Shown: positions 59,272-64,000 of the stretch, in pieces
Layout of the letters: each line of letters opens with the position of its first letter
Numbering within the stretch: the first letter of the stretch is position 1
NCBI GenBank assembly: GCA_963716855.1
Contig: CAVQUV010000004.1
Coordinates: 62,001 to 126,000 of the forward strand
Reading direction: 5' to 3'
Length of the DNA stretch: 64,000 nt
From: JAGVSZ01 sp963716855
GTDB lineage: Bacteria > Pseudomonadota > Gammaproteobacteria > Burkholderiales > SG8-39
Made by a program: the position numbers and the translations under genes
Notes under the pieces: generated by a model
Databases searched by the model: none
Seen by the model: only the letters and a program-made list of their open reading frames with translations
Told to the model about the DNA's origin: nothing

Positions 59272-59964
59272 CTACCGCAGCCAGCGCGTCGCCTCGGGGT
59301 CCCACAGAAGTTCCGCGACGCGCCGGGGTTTCACCTCGGCGTGCGCGAGGACCGCAAGCAGTAGCTGCGCGGTCGCCAGGGCGTCGGCCACGGCATCATG
59401 CCGACTGAACACTTCGATCCCGAAGCGATCGAGCCACGCGTCCAGTCCCTTGTGACGATTGCCCTCGGTGCGAATCAGCTCCGGCGCCAAATAGGCGAGG
59501 TCGATCCACCGCGGCTTGAACGCCTCGCCGAGATGCTCCAGCGTCGCCTTGCCGATCATGCTCGCGTCGAATGCCGCGTGATAGCCGACCAGCGGCGCGC
59601 CGGCTGTGAACTCGAGGAAGGCGAGGAGCGCCTCGACCGGGTCCTCGCCGTCGCGTTGCTGGGTGCCGCCGATGCCGTGCACGAGGATGTTGTCGCGGCT
59701 CGACGCTGCCGGCTGGCGCAGCACCTTGTAGAAGGCGCGGCCGAGATCGATCCGTCCCGCCTCGACCGTCACCGCCCCGATCGCGATCAGTCGATCCGTC
59801 CGCATGTCGAGGCCCGTCGACTCGACGTCCGCCACGACGAACCGCGCGTCGGCGGGGGCTTCGTCCGGCGGCGTGGCGGGCAGCGCGCGCCACCGGTCGA
59901 GACGCGCGCGCGCCTCTGGCGGGAGCGGCACCGCCCGACTGAGCAGCTTCGTCAGCCAGCTCAT
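59272..59964 (-). CDS. DEDDh 3'-5' exonuclease, DnaQ-like
   Basis: A 230-aa exonuclease with ExoI VADVESTGL, ExoII GYHAAFDASM and ExoIII RHDAVADALATAQ. The usual N before the ExoII aspartate is replaced (YHAAFD), while the D, E, D, H, D catalytic set is kept. Genes of this type often lie between DUF294 genes in acetate clusters. It is 12 bp after the cNMP-CBS-DUF294 gene. Its substrate is unknown. Confidence 0.9.
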   Translation of the reverse strand: MSWLTKLLSRAVPLPPEARARLDRWRALPATPPDEAPADARFVVADVESTGLDMRTDRLIAIGAVTVEAGRIDLGRAFYKVLRQPAASSRDNILVHGIGGTQQRDGEDPVEALLAFLEFTAGAPLVGYHAAFDASMIGKATLEHLGEAFKPRWIDLAYLAPELIRTEGNRHKGLDAWLDRFGIEVFSRHDAVADALATAQLLLAVLAHAEVKPRRVAELLWDPEATRWLR

Positions 59965-59976
59965 GAGTCGTTCGCC

Positions 59977-61875
59977 CTAGCGCAACTGGTAGTCGAGCGC
60001 GAGCCGCTTCTGCAGCTTGCGTCCCTGGCGGAACGCCTCCTTCAGGATGCGCTGGTCGAGCTCGTTCAGCGTCCGCGGGTCGATCCGGTTGCTCCCTGCG
60101 CCGCCGGTGGCGTCGAGATGCTGGCGCCGCAGCCGCAGGAGCAACAGGAAGTAGAACGCGTCCACCATCGCTTCGATCTCCTCGGACGGCACTCGCAGCA
60201 CGCGGCTCGCGTGGCGCAGCCGCTCGGCGGTGTTCTGCGCGTCGGCGCCGCTGGCGAGCGCGTAGATGCGCGCGGCGTCGGTGAACACGCGGGAGCCCTG
60301 GGCCTTGAGATCGATCGTGCCGCGCAGCGCGCCCTCCCCGCCGGTCTGGAAGTCGCCGAAGAAACCGAGCGGCGGCTCCGACTGCAGCGCATTCTGCGCC
60401 ATCATCCGCAGGAAGCGCTGATCGTCCTGCGTCATGCCGTTCAGCCACGCGCGCAGGTCGCGCGCCAGCTTGGCTTCGCCCCAGAGCGGGCGGAAGTCGA
60501 AGAAGATGTTCGCGTTGAGCAGCGCGTCCGGATCGGGGTTGCGGATCCAGTCGCCGAATCGCAGGCGCCACTCGGCGGCGGAGAGGCACCACTTCGGATT
60601 GCTCGCCATGATCTCGCCCTTGCAGAGCGGGAACCCGCAGGCATCGAGCGCGACGTTCACGGCCTGCGCGAACGGCAGCAGCCGGGCACGCAGCGGTGCG
60701 GCCTCGCCCTCCGCGTCGAAGACGATCGCGTTGTCCTGATCGGTGCTCAAGGTCTGCTCGTGGCGACCCTCGCTGCCGAGGGCGAGCCAGCAGAAGGGGA
60801 TCCCGGAGACGTCGTGTCGTGCGGCCTCGAGCACCAGGATGCGCTCGGTGAGCCGATCGTTGAGCGTGGCGACGAGCCCGGTGAGCGCATCCGCGCTGAC
60901 GCCCTGCGCGAGCAGCGTCTTCGCCAGACCGCGAATCTCCGCGGCGGCGCGGCGGAGCGCCGCGAGGTCGCCGGCGAGATCGACGACGGTCGCGACTTCA
61001 CGCATCGACATGCGCTGCAGCGCGAACAGGCTGCGCTCCGAGATGACGCCGACGAGCCTGCCCGCCTCGCACACCAGCAGGTGGCGGATCCTGTGCTGCG
61101 CCATGATTCGCGCGGCGTCGTACAGGGTCGCCGTCGGGGGCAGGTGGATCGGGTGCGGCGTCATGAATTCGCGCAACGGCCGCGTCACGTCGAGCGCGCC
61201 GTTGCCCGCGTGCCGCACGAGATCCCGTTCGGTGAAGATGCCCTCCGGCGTCCCGTCCGCGGCGACGGCCACGACCGAGCCGATGCGCTGCTTGAGCATC
61301 TCGCCCAGCGCCGACTGCAGCGGTGCGTCGACCGGACAGGTCACCGGATCGCGCTTGATCGCCGTCGACAGCGGCCGCATGAGCGGACGGTCGGAGATCG
61401 TCTCGGCGCCGTAGGAGCTGCGCAGCGCGCTGTGTGCCTGCTGCAGCAGGCTGTCCATGTGGCGGGTGGCGTAGTGCCGGAAGCCGGGGCTCGCGCGCAT
61501 CAGCTCCTCGACCACGTCGCGCTCGATCTCGTAGCAGAAGACGTCCTCGACCGCCTGGTACACCCCGGTCGTCGCGCGCGCGCCGAGCAGGGCGTTGAGC
61601 GGGAACATCTCCCCGGCGGAGTACTCGTACTCGACGTCGTCGTCGGTCGCCGCGGCCGGTCGGGAGTGGACCGCGCCCCGCTGGATCAGAAAGAGCTTCG
61701 CCACGACCCCTTGCGACGGGTCGGCGACGAGCGCGCCCTTTTCGTAGTACGCGAGCTTCAGGTTGCCCGCGACGAGGCGCAATGCGCTCTCGTCCATCTC
61801 GTTGAACGGCGCATACCGGCGCAGGAACTCGAGCGTCGCGCGCTCGAGCTGCGGTGGGGCGGGGGCTGTTGCCAC
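59977..61875 (-). CDS. cNMP-binding, CBS and DUF294 nucleotidyltransferase-like protein
   Basis: A 632-aa protein with three input and output parts: a cNMP-binding-like beta-roll (about 12-145), a CBS pair (about 165-290), and DUF294 with GSEGRHEQTLSTDQDNAIV (residues 367-385; D379 and D381 as in GlnD-type nucleotidyltransferases), then the DUF294 C-terminal domain. It is the long paralogue of the protein at 57713-59242. The start is a GTG at 61875 with no good ribosome site, so the start is uncertain. It is 54 bp after acs. Confidence 0.9.
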   Translation of the reverse strand: MATAPAPPQLERATLEFLRRYAPFNEMDESALRLVAGNLKLAYYEKGALVADPSQGVVAKLFLIQRGAVHSRPAAATDDDVEYEYSAGEMFPLNALLGARATTGVYQAVEDVFCYEIERDVVEELMRASPGFRHYATRHMDSLLQQAHSALRSSYGAETISDRPLMRPLSTAIKRDPVTCPVDAPLQSALGEMLKQRIGSVVAVAADGTPEGIFTERDLVRHAGNGALDVTRPLREFMTPHPIHLPPTATLYDAARIMAQHRIRHLLVCEAGRLVGVISERSLFALQRMSMREVATVVDLAGDLAALRRAAAEIRGLAKTLLAQGVSADALTGLVATLNDRLTERILVLEAARHDVSGIPFCWLALGSEGRHEQTLSTDQDNAIVFDAEGEAAPLRARLLPFAQAVNVALDACGFPLCKGEIMASNPKWCLSAAEWRLRFGDWIRNPDPDALLNANIFFDFRPLWGEAKLARDLRAWLNGMTQDDQRFLRMMAQNALQSEPPLGFFGDFQTGGEGALRGTIDLKAQGSRVFTDAARIYALASGADAQNTAERLRHASRVLRVPSEEIEAMVDAFYFLLLLRLRRQHLDATGGAGSNRIDPRTLNELDQRILKEAFRQGRKLQKRLALDYQLR

Positions 61876-61929
61876 GGGAAGGGGACAGCGCGCGGCGCGA
61901 GTCCGGGCTCGCGCCGCGGGTCAAGCGAG

Positions 61930-63897
61930 TTATAGCTTCTGCTTCAACTGCTCCAGGATCGCCGGGTTCTCGAGCGTCGAGACGTCCTGAGTGATCTCCT
62001 CGCCTTTCGCGATCGAGCGCAGCAGGCGGCGCATGATCTTGCCCGAACGCGTCTTGGGCAGGTTGTCGCCGAAGCGGATCTCCTTCGGCTTCGCGATCGG
62101 GCCGATCTCCTTCGCCACCCAGTTGCGCAGGTCGGTGGCGATCCGCTGCGCGTCCGCTCCCGTCGGCCGCGCCTGCTTGAGCACGACGAAGGCGCTGACC
62201 GCCTCGCCGGTCATCTCGTCCGGGCGGCCGACCACCGCCGCCTCCGCCACGAGCGGGTTGGCGACCAGCGCGGACTCGATCTCCATCGTACCGAGGCGAT
62301 GGCCGGAGACGTTGAGCACGTCGTCGATGCGACCCATGATCCAGAAGTAGCCGTCGAGGTCGCGGTTCGCGCCGTCCCCCGCCAGGTAGTACTTGCCCTT
62401 GAAGTCCTCGGGGTAGTAGCTCTTCTTGAAGCGGTCCGGATCGCCCCAGATCGTGCGGATCATCGCCGGCCACGGGCGCTTGATGACGAGGATCCCGCCC
62501 TTGCCCTTCTCCACGTCCTGGCCGGTCTCGTCCACGATCGCGGCCATGATGCCCGGCAGCGCCATCGTGCAGGATCCGGGCTTCGTTGGCGTGACCCCGG
62601 GCAGCGGCGTGATCATGTGGCCGCCGGTCTCGGTCTGCCACCACGTGTCGACGATCGGGCAGCGCTCGCCGCCGACGGTCCGGTGGTACCACATCCACGC
62701 CTCCGGGTTGATCGGCTCGCCGACCGTGCCGAGGATGCGCAGGGACGAAAGGTCGTACTTCTTCGGCAGGTCCGCGCCCGCCTTGATGAGCGACCGGATC
62801 GCCGTCGGCGCGGTGTAGAACACCGACACCTTGTGGTCCTGGATCATCTTCCAGAAGCGGCCGGCATCGGGATAGGTCGGCACGCCCTCGAACATGATCT
62901 CGGTCGCGCCGCAGGCAAGCGGACCGTAGGTGATGTAGGTGTGCCCCGTGACCCAGCCCACGTCCGCGGTGCACCAGAAGACGTCGGTCGACTTGTGATC
63001 GAACGTCCACTTCATGGTGAGGATCGCGTGCAGGATGTACCCGCCGGTCGAGTGCTGCACGCCCTTCGGCTTGCCCGTCGACCCGGAGGTATAGAGGATG
63101 AAGAGCGGATGCTCCGCGTTGACCCAGGTCGGCTCGCAGGTGTCGGGCTGCCCCTCGATCACGTCGTGCCACCACTTGTCGCGCGGCGCCTGCATCGACA
63201 CCGCCGATCCGGTGCGCTTGTAGACGATCACGTTGCGCACCTTCTCGCACCCGCCCATCGCGAACGCCTCGTCCACCGCGGGCTTCAGCGGGATCTCGCG
63301 GCCGCCGCGGAACTGGCCGTCGGCGGTGATGACCTCCGTGGCGCCGGCGTCGATGATGCGCTCCTGCAGGCTCTTCGCCGAAAATCCGCCGAACACGACC
63401 GAGTGCGTCGCGCCGATGCGCGCGCAGGCCTGCATGGCGACGACGACCTCGATCGACATCGGCATGTAGACGAGCACCCGGTCGCCCTTCTTGATGCCGT
63501 GCGCCTTCAATGCGTTCGCCAGCTGGCACACCCGGTGGTAGAGCTGCTTGTAGGTGACCCGCGTGACCTTGCCGTCGTCGGCCTCGAAGATGATCGCGAC
63601 CTTGTCGGGCTGCGTCTTGAGGTGCCGGTCGAGGCAGTTGTAGGAGGCGTTCAGCTCGCCGTCGTGGAACCACTTGAAGAACGGCGCGTTGGACTCGTCG
63701 AGCACCTTCGTGAACGGCTTGTGCCAGAGCAGGTGCTCGCGCGCCATGCGCCCCCAGAAGCCCTCGAAGTCCCGCTCCGCCTCGTCGCAGAGCGCCTGGT
63801 AGGCCGCCATGCCGGAGACGTTGGCGTTCTTGACGAGGTCCGCAGGGGGCGGGAACACCCGGGTTTCCTGCAGGACCGACTCGATGGTGGCGGACAT
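61930..63897 (-). CDS. acs: Acetyl-CoA synthetase
   Basis: A 655-aa AMP-forming ligase that turns acetate, ATP and CoA into acetyl-CoA. Motifs present: P-loop YTSGSTGKPKGVQHSTGGY, VDTWWQTETGGH, WIMGRIDDVLNVSGHRLGT and the C-terminal LPKTRSGKIMRRLLR with the lysine that is acetylated in Acs. AAGGAGGAG precedes the ATG at 63897. It is the first gene of the acetate cluster. The 103 bp from here to the window edge hold no gene and no clear CRP or FNR box. Confidence 0.97.
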   Translation of the reverse strand: MSATIESVLQETRVFPPPADLVKNANVSGMAAYQALCDEAERDFEGFWGRMAREHLLWHKPFTKVLDESNAPFFKWFHDGELNASYNCLDRHLKTQPDKVAIIFEADDGKVTRVTYKQLYHRVCQLANALKAHGIKKGDRVLVYMPMSIEVVVAMQACARIGATHSVVFGGFSAKSLQERIIDAGATEVITADGQFRGGREIPLKPAVDEAFAMGGCEKVRNVIVYKRTGSAVSMQAPRDKWWHDVIEGQPDTCEPTWVNAEHPLFILYTSGSTGKPKGVQHSTGGYILHAILTMKWTFDHKSTDVFWCTADVGWVTGHTYITYGPLACGATEIMFEGVPTYPDAGRFWKMIQDHKVSVFYTAPTAIRSLIKAGADLPKKYDLSSLRILGTVGEPINPEAWMWYHRTVGGERCPIVDTWWQTETGGHMITPLPGVTPTKPGSCTMALPGIMAAIVDETGQDVEKGKGGILVIKRPWPAMIRTIWGDPDRFKKSYYPEDFKGKYYLAGDGANRDLDGYFWIMGRIDDVLNVSGHRLGTMEIESALVANPLVAEAAVVGRPDEMTGEAVSAFVVLKQARPTGADAQRIATDLRNWVAKEIGPIAKPKEIRFGDNLPKTRSGKIMRRLLRSIAKGEEITQDVSTLENPAILEQLKQKL

Positions 63898-64000
63898 GGC
63901 GAGGACTCCTCCTTCGAACGGGTTGGGACGCTGTGCCTTCGGGGTTCCGGCGTCGCTTTTGGCGTAGGTAGCGGCGTGCGCGGGATTCTGGCCGGCGAGT

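Overview
The window is GC-rich, gene-dense chromosomal DNA, most likely from a betaproteobacterium (Burkholderiales, Rhodocyclales or a related lineage). This rests on the cbb3 oxidase operon with an FNR regulator, the 16S-Ile-Ala-23S-5S rRNA order, DnaX/YbaB/RecR next to the SRP RNA, ParC/ParE, MnmC, and an acs/actP acetate cluster. No phage, insertion sequence or CRISPR array was seen.

Layout. (1) 1-10.5 kb, microaerobic respiration: hemN (cut by the window edge), fnr, uspA, ccoH, ccoG, ccoP, ccoQ, ccoO, ccoN, ccoS and the copper ATPase ccoI. FNR boxes lie between hemN and fnr and upstream of ccoN and ccoI. The ccoN and ccoI boxes share the same spacing to a -10 hexamer. ccoN and ccoI each carry two apparent +1 frameshifts, all four being one extra G in a short G run. 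(2) 10.5-15.4 kb, a diffusible-signal-factor (DSF) quorum-sensing locus: rpfF convergent with rpfG-rpfC, with a perfect TGTGA-N6-TCACA site upstream of rpfF. (3) 15.5-21.3 kb, a complete rRNA operon on the minus strand, apparently led by an initiator tRNA-Met gene. (4) 21.4-28.6 kb: a cyclic-nucleotide-binding-fold protein, an ABC importer of the nitrate/sulfonate/taurine type, a CaiB-family CoA-transferase, recR, ybaB, dnaX and 4.5S RNA. (5) 28.7-36.8 kb: parC, parE, mnmC and an acyl-CoA dehydrogenase.

(6) 37-48 kb is accessory in character. It holds an unrecognised 154-aa protein, a small CxxC protein, a divergent BTAD/SARP-like regulator, a possible cupin remnant, and a carbohydrate cluster (ABC ATPase, binding protein, two permeases, a TIM-barrel isomerase, three NAD-dependent epimerase/dehydrogenases and an ABM-domain protein). 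A perfect 10-bp inverted repeat precedes the cluster, and tRNA-Ser(GGA) ends the region. (7) 48.3-64 kb: a GlcD-like FAD oxidase, then a long minus-strand acetate cluster of acs, two CBS-DUF294 nucleotidyltransferase-like proteins, a DEDDh exonuclease, yjcH, actP, a sodium/solute-symporter histidine kinase of the CrbS/CbrA type, a lone receiver protein, and a membrane HAMP-PAS-pseudokinase-exonuclease fusion.

The most interesting system is region 7. Acetate uptake and activation genes sit with a transporter-kinase, GlnD-like nucleotidyltransferases and two nuclease-family proteins, one of them fused to a sensor that has lost its phospho-acceptor histidine. This looks like an incompletely described nucleotide-based or phosphorelay control circuit for acetate use. 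The rpf locus is the second main item.
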